The position numbers and the translations under genes were made by a program. From Bacteroidia bacterium (GTDB lineage Bacteria > Bacteroidota > Bacteroidia > Bacteroidales > Azobacteroidaceae): a stretch of DNA of 45,289 nucleotides. Below, piece after piece: positions 17,593 to 27,051 of this stretch (positions within the stretch are counted from its first letter, which is position 1; the number at the start of each line of letters is the position of its first letter). Location: positions 1-45,289 of the forward strand of contig BNTW01000013.1 in the NCBI GenBank assembly GCA_025996895.1, in the 5' to 3' direction. Under the pieces are notes generated by a model. It made no database searches. It was not told where the DNA came from and worked only from the letters and a program-made list of their open reading frames with translations.

Positions 17593-18698
17593 ATTTACAC
17601 CCGACATTAATTTTGAGTGCATTGAAAAAAGTGCGTTATCCCGGAACAGGCAAAAATCTGGTTGAAATGGGAATGATTGGCGACGATATGCGTATTGTCG
17701 GCAATAAAGTGAGTTTTTCCATTGTGTTTGAAAAACCGAATGACCCGTTTATGAAATCGGTAGTCAAAGCGGCCGAAACGGCGATTTTGACTTATATTGA
17801 CCCGGGAATAAATATCAAGGGAAATATTACGGCGATAACAAAGCAAGTGCCTCAGGCAGAACCGGAAAACTATTTATCCGAAGTGAAAAACATCATCGCG
17901 GTTTCGTCCGGAAAAGGTGGAGTGGGGAAGAGCACCATTGCTGCGAATTTGGCCGTTGCTTTGGCAAATTTGGGCTACAAAGTTGGCCTGTTGGATGCAG
18001 ACATTTATGGCCCCAGCCAGCCCAAAATGTTTGATATGGAAGACGTGCGCCCAACGATGGAAGTGCGAAACGGTAAAGAAGGTATCGTTCCGGTCGAGAA
18101 ATACGGCGTCAAACTCTTGTCCATCGGCTTTTTTGTAGATAAGAAAAACGCTTTGATGTGGCGCGGAACCATGGCGAGCAATGCGTTGAAACAGTTGATT
18201 GCCGACGCACATTGGGACGAATTGGATTATTTTGTGATTGATTTGCCACCGGGAACAAGCGACATCCATTTGACATTGGTGCAGACATTGGCCATAACCG
18301 GTGCGATTGTGGTAACAACGCCGCAGGAAGTGGCTTTAGCTGATGCTCGCAAAGGAATTGACCTGTTCACAAGCGACAAAGTCAATGTGCCGGTGTTGGG
18401 ATTGGTCGAAAACATGGCTTATTTCACTCCCGCCGAATTGCCCGAAAACAAATATTATCTGTTCGGAAAAGACGGAGGAAAGCGGTTGTCCGAAGAAATG
18501 CACGTCCCGCTGTTGGGCGAAATTCCTATCGTACAGAGCATTTGCAAAAGTGGCGACAACGGAAAACCGGTCGCCACTGACACATCTACGCTCACAGGGC
18601 TGGCCTTTCAGCAGTTGGCACAAAACGTGGTGGAACAGGTTGATTATCGTAATGCGCACGGCGAAGCCAGCCGGCGGGTCAAAGTGCGGAAACCCTGA
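17589..18698 (+). CDS. mrp: Mrp/NBP35 (ApbC) family iron-sulfur cluster carrier ATPase
   Basis: 369 residues. The N-terminal 90 residues form a MIP18/DUF59 domain and the rest a deviant Walker A ATPase with [11 protein letters not shown] (106-116). ISAIGFFV-type switch residues and DLPPGTSD follow, as in Mrp. These proteins bind and transfer Fe-S clusters in the cytoplasm. The usual CxxC near ENMAYF is absent here ([10 protein letters not shown]), a substitution also seen in related Bacteroidota proteins, so cluster binding would have to use other ligands. ATGA coupling with trmB implies shared translation. Its stop directly abuts the stop of the convergent DUF1080 gene. Confidence 0.93.
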   Translation: MNLHPTLILSALKKVRYPGTGKNLVEMGMIGDDMRIVGNKVSFSIVFEKPNDPFMKSVVKAAETAILTYIDPGINIKGNITAITKQVPQAEPENYLSEVKNIIAVSSGKGGVGKSTIAANLAVALANLGYKVGLLDADIYGPSQPKMFDMEDVRPTMEVRNGKEGIVPVEKYGVKLLSIGFFVDKKNALMWRGTMASNALKQLIADAHWDELDYFVIDLPPGTSDIHLTLVQTLAITGAIVVTTPQEVALADARKGIDLFTSDKVNVPVLGLVENMAYFTPAELPENKYYLFGKDGGKRLSEEMHVPLLGEIPIVQSICKSGDNGKPVATDTSTLTGLAFQQLAQNVVEQVDYRNAHGEASRRVKVRKP

Positions 18699-20186
18699 TC
18701 ACTTCGTCGCCTGAATCACTCCCCTGAAATACCCGATAGACTCGGCAATGCCAATGAACGGGTCTTTCATGTCTTTTTCGTGCTCAAGGCTGCAAACGCC
18801 GTTATAGCCGGTTTCGCGCAAAGCACCGGCGAAAGCCGGAAAATCAATCACGCCGCGTCCGATTTCAAGTGAGTAACCGGCTTTGGTGTTTGCCGTTACG
18901 TCTTTAATGTGAATGTCGAACACGCGCGAACTGTATTTTTTCAAATCGGTCACCGGATTTTCACCGTTGCGCGTGTCGTGTCCGATGTCGAGGCACATTC
19001 CTATGCGAGGGTCAAGCTCTTTGACGTGATTCCACACATCTTTTGCATCAGGATATTTGTCGGGCATATCGGGGCCATGCAAGTGAATGGCAAATTTCAT
19101 GTCATATTCCTTCACTTTTTTATCTACATACGGCAACAAATTATGCAAGGGAACGCCGACAATGAGTTTTACGCCCACCTTTTGGGCATATTCAAATGCC
19201 CGATCCACTTCCGCTTCGTTGTTCATGTAAATAGGGCCTACCGCATAACCGGTTACGCCTTTTGAAGCTAATTTAGCATGAAAAGCAGCAATTTGGTCGG
19301 CAGAACTGTTCAGGGGCAAATGAAAATCCTTGATACAAAGGTAATGTACATCGCATTTCTGCATTACTTCAAGGGTTTTGTCTATATCGAAATTGACAAA
19401 AGTGAAGCCGGCCATTCCGATTTTAAACTTCTCGCTGTTTTCCGAATTTAACTCTTTGATTTTGATGTTCTTAAAAAAGACTTCGTCACCATGGTCTTGC
19501 AACAAGATATGTCCTTTGGCTGCATTTCCGAAATTCGGCCAATTCACATATTTGCTGTAAGCAACCAAAGCATTAAACTCCTGATTATTGCGCAGATAGT
19601 CCAAAATCTTTATTCCGTTGAGGAAATGCTGTACATGATTTCCTTCGACAATAATCATGGCCGTATTAAATCCGTTTTCGTCGAACGTATAATTTTTATC
19701 CGAACGGTCGGGCGGAATTAAATCATACAATGAGCCTAATGTACGGTTACCTTTTACACCGAGTTTAGCGTCGGGGTGATTGTTGTCGTCCAAAAGCTGA
19801 AATTCGCAGCCGATGGCTGAGCCTTCGCCTTTGTTCATGCCCGGATCCACAAAATATTTGATACCGCTGTTCGCGCCTTTCGTGATTTTGAAATCGACTT
19901 TCAAAATGAAATTCTTATATTGCTGCGTGGTAACGATGTCGCCGCCGTTGGCTGCTTCCGCACCTTTGGAAGCCTGTACGCTCAACACGCCGTCTTTAAT
20001 TGTCCAGCCTTTTGCCGGAAAAGCGTCTAATTTCGCTCCTCGCCAGCCTTCGGTCGTTTTGCCGTCCCATAATAAATTCCAACCATCGGCAATTTCCTCA
20101 GCCGACAACTTATTGTCTTGACTTTTTGCCGAAAAAGAGGCAAAAGAAACAAAGAACAAAATTATTGCTATCAATTTTTTACTCAT
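18699..20186 (-). CDS. DUF1080 (3-keto-disaccharide hydrolase-like) and TIM-barrel fusion, exported
   Basis: 495 residues with a Sec signal peptide. Residues about 30-245 form a DUF1080/3-keto-disaccharide hydrolase domain: [15 protein letters not shown] at the start, [12 protein letters not shown] and the [10 protein letters not shown] stretch, closing with [20 protein letters not shown]. Residues about 255-490 are a xylose-isomerase-like sugar phosphate isomerase/epimerase barrel, with GYAVGP, HLHGPD and CLDIGH metal-site motifs. The combination suggests hydrolysis or rearrangement of an oxidised sugar. The gene lies 17 bases after a Gfo/Idh oxidoreductase gene that could make such a 3-keto sugar. 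The substrate is not known. Stop codon abuts that of mrp. Confidence 0.88.
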   Translation of the reverse strand: MSKKLIAIILFFVSFASFSAKSQDNKLSAEEIADGWNLLWDGKTTEGWRGAKLDAFPAKGWTIKDGVLSVQASKGAEAANGGDIVTTQQYKNFILKVDFKITKGANSGIKYFVDPGMNKGEGSAIGCEFQLLDDNNHPDAKLGVKGNRTLGSLYDLIPPDRSDKNYTFDENGFNTAMIIVEGNHVQHFLNGIKILDYLRNNQEFNALVAYSKYVNWPNFGNAAKGHILLQDHGDEVFFKNIKIKELNSENSEKFKIGMAGFTFVNFDIDKTLEVMQKCDVHYLCIKDFHLPLNSSADQIAAFHAKLASKGVTGYAVGPIYMNNEAEVDRAFEYAQKVGVKLIVGVPLHNLLPYVDKKVKEYDMKFAIHLHGPDMPDKYPDAKDVWNHVKELDPRIGMCLDIGHDTRNGENPVTDLKKYSSRVFDIHIKDVTANTKAGYSLEIGRGVIDFPAFAGALRETGYNGVCSLEHEKDMKDPFIGIAESIGYFRGVIQATK

Positions 20187-20203
20187 AACTCATAATTTAT
20201 AAT

Positions 20204-21622
20204 TCATAACTTATAAAACTCTTCCCAGCCTTTGCGCGGCGGCTCTTGTGTCAGCAGTGCGTTGGCGAAAGCGTTGTTCGTGATTTGTTTCGTCCGGCTG
20301 TCGAAATACAATACCGAATTAAGCCGTTGAGCAATCACACCTAACGAAAATACTTGACTCAGCGGGCCATGAATTTCAAACGGCGAGCGCGTTTTTTCTT
20401 TGCCCTGACAGGCCAGCAAAAAGTTTTCAAAGTGATTCGACGGACTTTGTGGCACTTCGGGCAATCGCGAAACCAAGTCTTTCGCTTTGCTTTCGGGAAT
20501 GATAGACAACGCGCTTCCGTGCGACCCGCCTTTGAAAATCAAGTCTTTACCATAAATGATTTTCCCCGGATTGATTTTTGTTTCCTTAATTTCGCCGGCT
20601 CCCGAAGCGGGAATATTGGTGGCCAATTCCGATTTTCCGTAACCTTCGGGCAGCGGCGGCAGATTATCCACACCGTCGTACCAGGTGAGATCGACCGGAG
20701 GCATGTTTTTCCGCGCAGGGAAACGGAACAAAATTGTTGAAGACATCGGATAAAAATAGTCATTCTGTCCCGTCAGTTTCACCGGATTGACTTCGTAGGG
20801 CAAGCCGAGTTCCAAAAATTCATGTACCGTATCCAAAATATGTGCACCCCAATCACCGAGTGCGCCCATGCCGAAATCGTACCACGAACGCCATTCGCCC
20901 TGATGATATTTTTCGTTATAATCGTGGTAAAAACGGGTAGTATGCCACAAATTCCAATCGAGCGTTGCCGGTATCGGCTGTGCTTCAGGCAGTTTGTAGA
21001 TATTCGTATCCCATTTGTGCCAGCGACGGTCGTTGTTCATGTGGGCGGTAATAGCGGTAACGTCTTTGATAATTCCCGCGTCCTGCCACGCCTTGAATTG
21101 AAAATAATTTTCTTCCGAATGTCCCTGATTGCCGACTTGCGTAGCGATTTCGGGGTGCCGGCGGGCAGCGTCCATCATCAATTCCGCTTCGAGGAAAGTG
21201 CGCGCCATCGGTTTTTCGACATACACATGTTTTCCCAACGAAATCGCTAACATTGATACCGGAAAATGCGCAAAATCGGGAATAGCGATAGACACGGCTT
21301 CAATTTCATTACCCATTTTGTCGAACATTTCCCTGAAATCCTTAAAATGCTTGGCTTTCGGAAAACGATTTAAGATATTCAGTGTCTGCTTGTTACCCAA
21401 ATCCACATCGCACAACGCGACGATATTCGCCAAACCGGTACGGTCAAATTCGTCAATGATTTGCTCGCCCCTGTTTCCTATCCCGACACAAGCGAGATTA
21501 ATTTTGCGTTTAGTTCCTGTTTGATAAGTCGTCATCGACTTTGCGGCGGCATTCAATCCACCCATGGCAAGCCCGGCCGTTGCCAATCCGCTTGCCTGTA
21601 AAAATTTTCTACGTGTTATCAT
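20204..21622 (-). CDS. Gfo/Idh/MocA family oxidoreductase with Tat signal
   Basis: 472 residues. TRRKFLQASGLATAG is a twin-arginine signal, so the cofactor-bound enzyme would be exported folded. The Rossmann domain reads CVGIGNRGEQI, and VYVEKPMAR carries the EKP lysine of the family. A C-terminal region with WHTTRF and WYDFGMGALGDWGAH is typical of Bacteroidota Gfo/Idh proteins that act on glycosides (some family members oxidise sugars at C3). It is followed by the DUF1080/TIM-barrel gene, and I infer a joint pathway of oxidation then cleavage. Direction and substrate are unproven. Confidence 0.9.
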   Translation of the reverse strand: MITRRKFLQASGLATAGLAMGGLNAAAKSMTTYQTGTKRKINLACVGIGNRGEQIIDEFDRTGLANIVALCDVDLGNKQTLNILNRFPKAKHFKDFREMFDKMGNEIEAVSIAIPDFAHFPVSMLAISLGKHVYVEKPMARTFLEAELMMDAARRHPEIATQVGNQGHSEENYFQFKAWQDAGIIKDVTAITAHMNNDRRWHKWDTNIYKLPEAQPIPATLDWNLWHTTRFYHDYNEKYHQGEWRSWYDFGMGALGDWGAHILDTVHEFLELGLPYEVNPVKLTGQNDYFYPMSSTILFRFPARKNMPPVDLTWYDGVDNLPPLPEGYGKSELATNIPASGAGEIKETKINPGKIIYGKDLIFKGGSHGSALSIIPESKAKDLVSRLPEVPQSPSNHFENFLLACQGKEKTRSPFEIHGPLSQVFSLGVIAQRLNSVLYFDSRTKQITNNAFANALLTQEPPRKGWEEFYKL

Positions 21623-21646
21623 GATATTATAAGTTACATTTATATT

Positions 21647-21958
21647 TTATCTAAATAATGTGCTTCTAAGCAATTTTGCCAAAACTCTTGCCGCCACTCC
21701 GGTTTTTCCTTTCAAAAAAAGCGGAGCAATATCCAAAAAGCCTTCTACCCACGAATTTCGTCCGGAGAAGTTTTGCACGAAAGATGGCATTTTCGACATT
21801 ACGGCCGAAGTGGCAGTGTCGCCCAGCAGCGGAAAGAAATTTTGTTGAACATATTCCACATTTCCTTCCAGCGCGTCGGCCAATGCTTCCGATTTCACCT
21901 GCAAGCGCAATTTTTGCCGTTGCAGTATTTCCAATGGGGTTAATTTCGTCGTACTCAT
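21647..21958 (-). CDS. Small conserved-looking hypothetical protein
   Basis: 103 residues from the ATG at 21958; the earlier in-frame ATG at 21985 would overlap the holin-like gene by 23 bases, while 21958 leaves 4 bases. The protein is helical with an N-terminal charged part (SPLEILQRQKLRLQVKSE-like, written here as its K/R/Q-rich character) and a short hydrophobic patch around FLDIAPLFLKG. No family is recognised. Its place as third gene after YtxH and the holin-like gene suggests an envelope-related accessory role in the same operon. Confidence 0.6.
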   Translation of the reverse strand: MSTTKLTPLEILQRQKLRLQVKSEALADALEGNVEYVQQNFFPLLGDTATSAVMSKMPSFVQNFSGRNSWVEGFLDIAPLFLKGKTGVAARVLAKLLRSTLFR

Positions 21959-21962
21959 GGCC

Positions 21963-22352
21963 TTATCTTTTTCGTTTTGCTTCATATTTTATTTCATCTT
22001 CCAAATCAGGCTCTAATTCCTTCAAAAATAGATTTTGAAGGCCGGCCAGCAGACTTTTGCGCATAAGCAACAAAACGACCAACAGGACAAGATAAATCGC
22101 TACGACAATCGCGAAACCGCCGGGAACGTTGTGTACCCATTCGCCGAATAAATAACCTAACGCAATGAAACAGAACAACAAAGCGAAAAACACAATGTTC
22201 AAAATCACCAGTCCGTAAATCAGAAAAGAGCCGACTTTCGACGTTTTTTCAAAGATTTCCAGTCGAAAATATTCCGTTTTCGTATAGACTAATTCCGTCA
22301 GATCGGTACGGATCTCAGAAATCAGTGTACTTAAATTATACTCTCTTTCCAT
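21963..22352 (-). CDS. Phage holin family (holin-X, PF07332-like) membrane protein
   Basis: 129 residues. An N-terminal charged helix is followed by two membrane segments (about 38-60 and 75-97), with a short loop containing WVHN between and a basic C-terminus ending in KRKR. This layout matches the holin-X/DUF1469-like proteins, which despite the name are not phage lysis proteins in most genomes and are found near YtxH and stress genes. It sits 4 bases after the YtxH gene. Function unknown; an envelope or general-stress role is the usual inference. Confidence 0.7.
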   Translation of the reverse strand: MEREYNLSTLISEIRTDLTELVYTKTEYFRLEIFEKTSKVGSFLIYGLVILNIVFFALLFCFIALGYLFGEWVHNVPGGFAIVVAIYLVLLVVLLLMRKSLLAGLQNLFLKELEPDLEDEIKYEAKRKR

Positions 22353-22356
22353 GATT

Positions 22357-22608
22357 TTAAACCGCTTGCCCCTTCACCCGCGAAATCGTTTCGTGCGCCG
22401 CCTTTGTCACTTTTTCTGTCGCTTTGTCCAGTTCCTCCAAACCATCGTTCACCACTTTGCCGATTTTCTTTTTAGCCTTATTAACCGTTTCATTCACATC
22501 ATCGACAAATTCCGCCTTGTCCTCTTCACTCGAAGCACAATACGCGCCGATAGCCGCGCCAATCAACAAACCGATACCCAAACCGATAAATAAACCTGAA
22601 TTTTTCAT
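22357..22608 (-). CDS. YtxH domain-containing protein
   Basis: 83 residues. One glycine-rich membrane segment (GLFIGLGIGLLIGAAIGAY) followed by a Lys/Glu-rich amphipathic helix with repeated VTKAAHETI-type heptads, the YtxH/gas-vesicle-like layout. First gene of the YtxH-holin-hypothetical operon; it is divergent from tamB. Confidence 0.8.
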   Translation of the reverse strand: MKNSGLFIGLGIGLLIGAAIGAYCASSEEDKAEFVDDVNETVNKAKKKIGKVVNDGLEELDKATEKVTKAAHETISRVKGQAV

Positions 22609-22695
22609 ATTCCAAAATGTTTTTTTAAATTAGTATTTATTTAATAACAATTCTTTGTTGTTGCATAAATGACCGTATTTTGTAAAAATCTGTAG

Positions 22696-22733
22696 CAAAG
22701 ATAAAAATACTTTTTCATACAAGCGCAAAGATA
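22696..22733 (-). promoter_or_regulatory. Two -7 boxes before the YtxH operon
   Basis: On the minus strand TATCTTTG occurs at 22703-22696 and again at 22733-22726. The TTTG of the second box can serve as the -33 element of the first with a 22-base spacer, so there is either one promoter or two overlapping ones. It lies in the same 183-base intergenic stretch as the tamB promoter. Confidence 0.5.
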
Positions 22734-22747
22734 ACAAAATAATTAGA

Positions 22748-22779
22748 TTTGTGGATAATTATAAAAAAATGTACATTTG
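22748..22779 (+). promoter_or_regulatory. Promoter of tamB-tamL
   Basis: TTTG (22748-22751) and -7 TACATTTG (22772-22779), 20 bases apart. The tamB ATG at 22792 follows 12 bases later, so the leader is only a few bases. Confidence 0.65.
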
Positions 22780-22791
22780 CCCAAAATTACT

Positions 22792-25700
22792 ATGGTTAAA
22801 CGAATTGTACGCCTGTTATCCGTCACTGCAATCGTTTTTGTTTCGATGGTGGTGGTGATTTACCTGCTGTTGTGGCTTCCACCCGTACAGCAGAAAATCA
22901 AGGATGTGGCGTTGCAGGAAGTGATGAAAATGATGCACAACCGGATGCAAGTCGGAAATCTGGATTTTCGGCCGTTCAACCGGCTGCAACTGAATGAAGT
23001 GTATGTGAGCGACTTGCAAAACGATACCTTATTATATGCCGACAAAGTTTCCGCCGGATTTGATTTGATGCAGCTATTTAGCAAACGCCTGTTAATAAAA
23101 TCCGTCGATTTGGACGATTTTGTGATTAAGGTAAACCGGGAAAAAGCGGATACGACCTTTAATTTTCAGTTTTTGATTGATGCTTTTGCTTCGGAAAGTC
23201 CCGACACAACAGCTTCTAAAATGACGATACAAATTCGGAATATTCATTTGAAAGAGGGGCAGTTGCTGTATGATGTACTTTCCGAGCCGGTTATTGAAAA
23301 CAGTATTTTTGACGCAAATCATATTCATATCGCTCATTTACAGTCGAATTTAGATTTAAATTCGATTGATATTCAGCAATTGAACGCGCAAATTTATTCA
23401 TTGTCTTTTACGGAAAAAAGCGGATTGACCGTTTCCAATTTACAGGCAAAAGTACGTTCTAAGGGCAACCGAATTGATTTGACCGGTTTTGAATTGAAAT
23501 TTCCGCATTCCGAACTGTCCGTTCCCGAAGCATGGATAGATTATAGCGGAACTTATGACTTAAAATTCGAGAAAAACCGGATAGATTTAGCCGATTTCAA
23601 GATGTTTTCTGCCGATTTAAGCCGCTTGACTGAAGATTTAACTTTTTCGGGAGAACTCAAAGGAAAATTTCCGGAAATTCAACTTTCACAGTTGCAGGCA
23701 GATTATGGAGAGCATATTCATTTGAAATTGCTTGCTTCGATGAAGGATATAAATCATTGGGAGAATTCACCGGTAGAACTGCAAATTGAAAATTTTTCGA
23801 TGGATTTGCACCAGACCAAAGAACTGCACCTTCCGGTCAAAGTCGGCTCTATCGGCTTGAAAGGAACATTAAAAGGAACGGTGGCGGACGCTGCCGTACA
23901 TTTGATGGCGAAAAGCGACAGAGGTACAATACAGTTGGAAGGGACAGGCGGTTATGAAGCGTCTTCGGGAAATTCGCATTTCGATGCTGCGCTTCATTCC
24001 GACAATTTTAATATTTCCGAATTGTTGCAAGACACATTATACGGCTTGTTCGCAGGGCAAATTCAGGCGAAAGGCACAATTAGTTCTGCGGGAATTATCC
24101 ATGCCGGTGCGACGGCGAATATCAACCGTTTCGATTTCAACGGCTATGCGTACAATCGTATTCAGGCGACCGGCAGTTATCGAGGCGACACTGTTCGGTT
24201 GGATTTAACGAGCGACGACCCGAATGTGGTGATTAATTTGCATGCACAGGCAAATATTGGAAAAAAATCGCCTTACGCAAAATTGCAGGCGAATGTGGAT
24301 TGCATTTACTTGGACGACTTAAATCTTTTGCCCGATTATAAGGACGCTTTCCTAAATATGCAATTGAACGCTGATGTGGCGGGATTTAATCCGGAAAAAA
24401 TGAATGTGAAAGTAGCCATTGACAGCCTGTCGCTTTATACGAATAAAGGCGCGTTTCATGAGCCGAAAATCCGCTTGAATTATCTGGCAGACGACAGTTG
24501 CCTGAAACATTTAGACATTGCCTCCCATATTATCAGTGCCCGCGCAGACGGACGTTTCAGTTATGCCGGCCTGCTCGAAGCCCTGAAAGGCGCGTTTCCT
24601 GTGTTGTTTCCCGACAGCAAACCGTATCCGAAGAAACAGGATTTGTTTGCCGAAAACCTGAATTTCCGGGTTGGAATGAACAATGTCAATTCGATTGCGG
24701 GTATTTTGGATCTTCCGCACGAAATGCCGGACTCCGCGCTGTTTATCGGGAAATTTCAGAACGACGGACAAACGCTAAATCTTTCGGCGAGTGCCTATAC
24801 GCTTTTTACAGAGGCAGATACGGTGCAGTTAAGTATTTCACTTTCCAATAAAAACAACAATCTGGCGGTGATTTTCAATGCAGACAACCGCTCGAACAGG
24901 TATGATTTTGACGGCAGTATTGATGCGGAAATCGCGTTTATTCCGAAAAAAGGAAGTATGCCGGATATGAACATCACGTTCAATCCGACAGTTTTTGTAC
25001 TGAACGAAACGGATTTTGATTTTATGCCGGCGAGCATGGAAATCCGTGACGGACGCTATACCGTTCATAATCTTTCGTTAAATCATTCGGCCGACGAATA
25101 CATTAAAGCGGACGGCGTGGTGTCGGCTTCTCGAACGGACAGCCTCACGATTGATATTTCCAAATTTCAGTTGGAAACGCTTTTCGGCGCAATGAAAGCG
25201 GAAATTCCGTTGCGGGGATGGGCAAACGGACAAATCGTTACCCGGAATTTATTAGCCCAGCCCTTAATCCTTTCGCGCGGATTTACGATTAACGATATTC
25301 TTTTTTCCGGAAATGAAATCGGCAATTTAAATATCAGTAGCGGTTGGAGTAGTGAACGCAACGGTTTGATTTTGCGGGCAACATTGACGCATAAAGACCA
25401 TCCGCAGTCAGTGGTTTATGGTTACGTTTTGCCTCAAAAAGATTCATTAACCATTACGGCAAATATTCGCGATATTGAGTTGAAATGGTTTCAGGAGTTA
25501 ATGCATGGAACACTCTACGGTTTGGACGGCGATATGAGTGCCAATTTAAAGATTTCAGGTAAAATATCGGATCCTACCATTACAGGAACGGCCGCTCTCA
25601 ACCAGGCAAAAATCGGAATTAATCAGTTGAATACGCTGTATTCGATTAATGATTCGGTAGTTATCACGCCGAAAAGTGTTGATTTCAAGCAATTTACTAT

Positions 25701-27051
25701 ATACGACCCCCATCAGCATGCTTTAACGGTGAATGGAAAAATTGCCTACCGGTCGTTCGGCAGTTTCAATCCGAATTTATCCATGAATTTAAATGATTTT
25801 CTGGTGCTGGACAATGCCCACCAAACCGACAGTCTATTTTATGGTAATATGCGCATCAATGGCTCATTAAACTTAAAAGACAGCGGGAAAAACTGGTTGC
25901 TGTCGGGCAATATTCGTAATTCCGACCACGCCAAAATTTGGGTAAATCTGCCGTCTTCCGCAAGTTCTGCGCAACAGTATAACGGAATTACTTATATTAA
26001 TACGGAAACTGAAAATCCTTTTGCACCGTATGAAAAGCAGGCGTCTTCTGCCGGAGTGGCTATTCCTTTAAAACTCAATCTCTCACTCGCATTAAATCCG
26101 GACTTGGAGATAAATGCTATTTTTGATCCCGAAACAGGCGATAAAGCACAAGTTATGGGCAACGGCTTAATCAATTTTCTTTACGATATGAATACGGAAG
26201 CCATGAGTCTTACCGGCGACTACACCATAACTTCCGGTCAGGCGACGCTTTCGTTGGTGAATGTTGCCAGAAAGACCTTTACCGTTCAACCGGGCGGAAA
26301 ATTAATTTTTCGGGGCGATCCGATGGCTACCACGTTCAATATCACCGCTTTATATAATCTGCGTGCCGATTTGGCTTCGCTTGACCCAAGTTTCAATGAT
26401 GTTTTAATTACTACGAAAGTGCCTGTTACTTGTTCGCTTACCGCTTCCGGAAATATCAATGAAATGGATTTGAAATACAATGTTTTGCTTCCGGGCGAAC
26501 AAGCGGATATTCAGAAAAAAATAGATGGACTGCTCTATACGGACGATTTGAAAATCAAGGAGATCGCTTATCTGCTGGCTTTCGGCAGTTTTTTGTCGGT
26601 TTCAAGTGGGAATAATCAATCTTTGGGCGCGCCGAATTTGGCTAATTCGCTGGCCTCGCTGACCACCGGCGGTTTAAACAAATTGCTGTCGAGTGTGTTA
26701 AGTGATAATTGGTCTATTGGTACGGATTTGCGTACAAGCGATGCCAATTTCAATACGATTGATATGGGCGTGAATGTAAATACGAGCCTGTTCCAAAATC
26801 GCTTAATGCTCACCGGTACAGTCGGTTACAATAATGATCCTAACCGGATAAACAACTTCACCGGCGACTTCAACGTAGAATATAAATTAAATCCTGCGGG
26901 AAATATTCTGCTGAAATTTTACAACGTAACGAACAATCAATATTACGAACAGGCAAAAACCACTCAAGGGGTAGGGGTGGTGTATAAAAAAGAAGCGCGG
27001 ACGTTCAAACAATTATTTGAAAATCTGAAAAGGAAACTGAAAAAGAAATGA
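22792..27051 (+). CDS. tamB: Translocation/assembly module TamB (DUF490, AsmA-like)
   Basis: 1419 residues from the ATG at 22792; the non-ATG codons before it overlap the -7 box. One N-terminal membrane anchor (IVRLLSVTAIVFVSMVVVIYLLL-type segment, residues about 5-28) is followed by about 1300 residues of repeated beta-strand pattern that form the hydrophobic groove of AsmA-like lipid carriers. The C-terminus contains the TamB domain with NPDPRI-like NNDPNRIN and GVGVVYKK near the end. TamB spans the periplasm and helps supply the outer membrane with phospholipid and assemble proteins. Its stop overlaps the start of the tamL gene in ATGA, so the partners are translationally coupled. Confidence 0.93.
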   Translation: MVKRIVRLLSVTAIVFVSMVVVIYLLLWLPPVQQKIKDVALQEVMKMMHNRMQVGNLDFRPFNRLQLNEVYVSDLQNDTLLYADKVSAGFDLMQLFSKRLLIKSVDLDDFVIKVNREKADTTFNFQFLIDAFASESPDTTASKMTIQIRNIHLKEGQLLYDVLSEPVIENSIFDANHIHIAHLQSNLDLNSIDIQQLNAQIYSLSFTEKSGLTVSNLQAKVRSKGNRIDLTGFELKFPHSELSVPEAWIDYSGTYDLKFEKNRIDLADFKMFSADLSRLTEDLTFSGELKGKFPEIQLSQLQADYGEHIHLKLLASMKDINHWENSPVELQIENFSMDLHQTKELHLPVKVGSIGLKGTLKGTVADAAVHLMAKSDRGTIQLEGTGGYEASSGNSHFDAALHSDNFNISELLQDTLYGLFAGQIQAKGTISSAGIIHAGATANINRFDFNGYAYNRIQATGSYRGDTVRLDLTSDDPNVVINLHAQANIGKKSPYAKLQANVDCIYLDDLNLLPDYKDAFLNMQLNADVAGFNPEKMNVKVAIDSLSLYTNKGAFHEPKIRLNYLADDSCLKHLDIASHIISARADGRFSYAGLLEALKGAFPVLFPDSKPYPKKQDLFAENLNFRVGMNNVNSIAGILDLPHEMPDSALFIGKFQNDGQTLNLSASAYTLFTEADTVQLSISLSNKNNNLAVIFNADNRSNRYDFDGSIDAEIAFIPKKGSMPDMNITFNPTVFVLNETDFDFMPASMEIRDGRYTVHNLSLNHSADEYIKADGVVSASRTDSLTIDISKFQLETLFGAMKAEIPLRGWANGQIVTRNLLAQPLILSRGFTINDILFSGNEIGNLNISSGWSSERNGLILRATLTHKDHPQSVVYGYVLPQKDSLTITANIRDIELKWFQELMHGTLYGLDGDMSANLKISGKISDPTITGTAALNQAKIGINQLNTLYSINDSVVITPKSVDFKQFTIYDPHQHALTVNGKIAYRSFGSFNPNLSMNLNDFLVLDNAHQTDSLFYGNMRINGSLNLKDSGKNWLLSGNIRNSDHAKIWVNLPSSASSAQQYNGITYINTETENPFAPYEKQASSAGVAIPLKLNLSLALNPDLEINAIFDPETGDKAQVMGNGLINFLYDMNTEAMSLTGDYTITSGQATLSLVNVARKTFTVQPGGKLIFRGDPMATTFNITALYNLRADLASLDPSFNDVLITTKVPVTCSLTASGNINEMDLKYNVLLPGEQADIQKKIDGLLYTDDLKIKEIAYLLAFGSFLSVSSGNNQSLGAPNLANSLASLTTGGLNKLLSSVLSDNWSIGTDLRTSDANFNTIDMGVNVNTSLFQNRLMLTGTVGYNNDPNRINNFTGDFNVEYKLNPAGNILLKFYNVTNNQYYEQAKTTQGVGVVYKKEARTFKQLFENLKRKLKKK

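Noticed and set aside
21963..22352. Phage lysis holin as sign of a prophage
   Set aside because: No phage structural, integrase or lysin gene nearby; holin-X proteins are usually chromosomal envelope genes next to YtxH.
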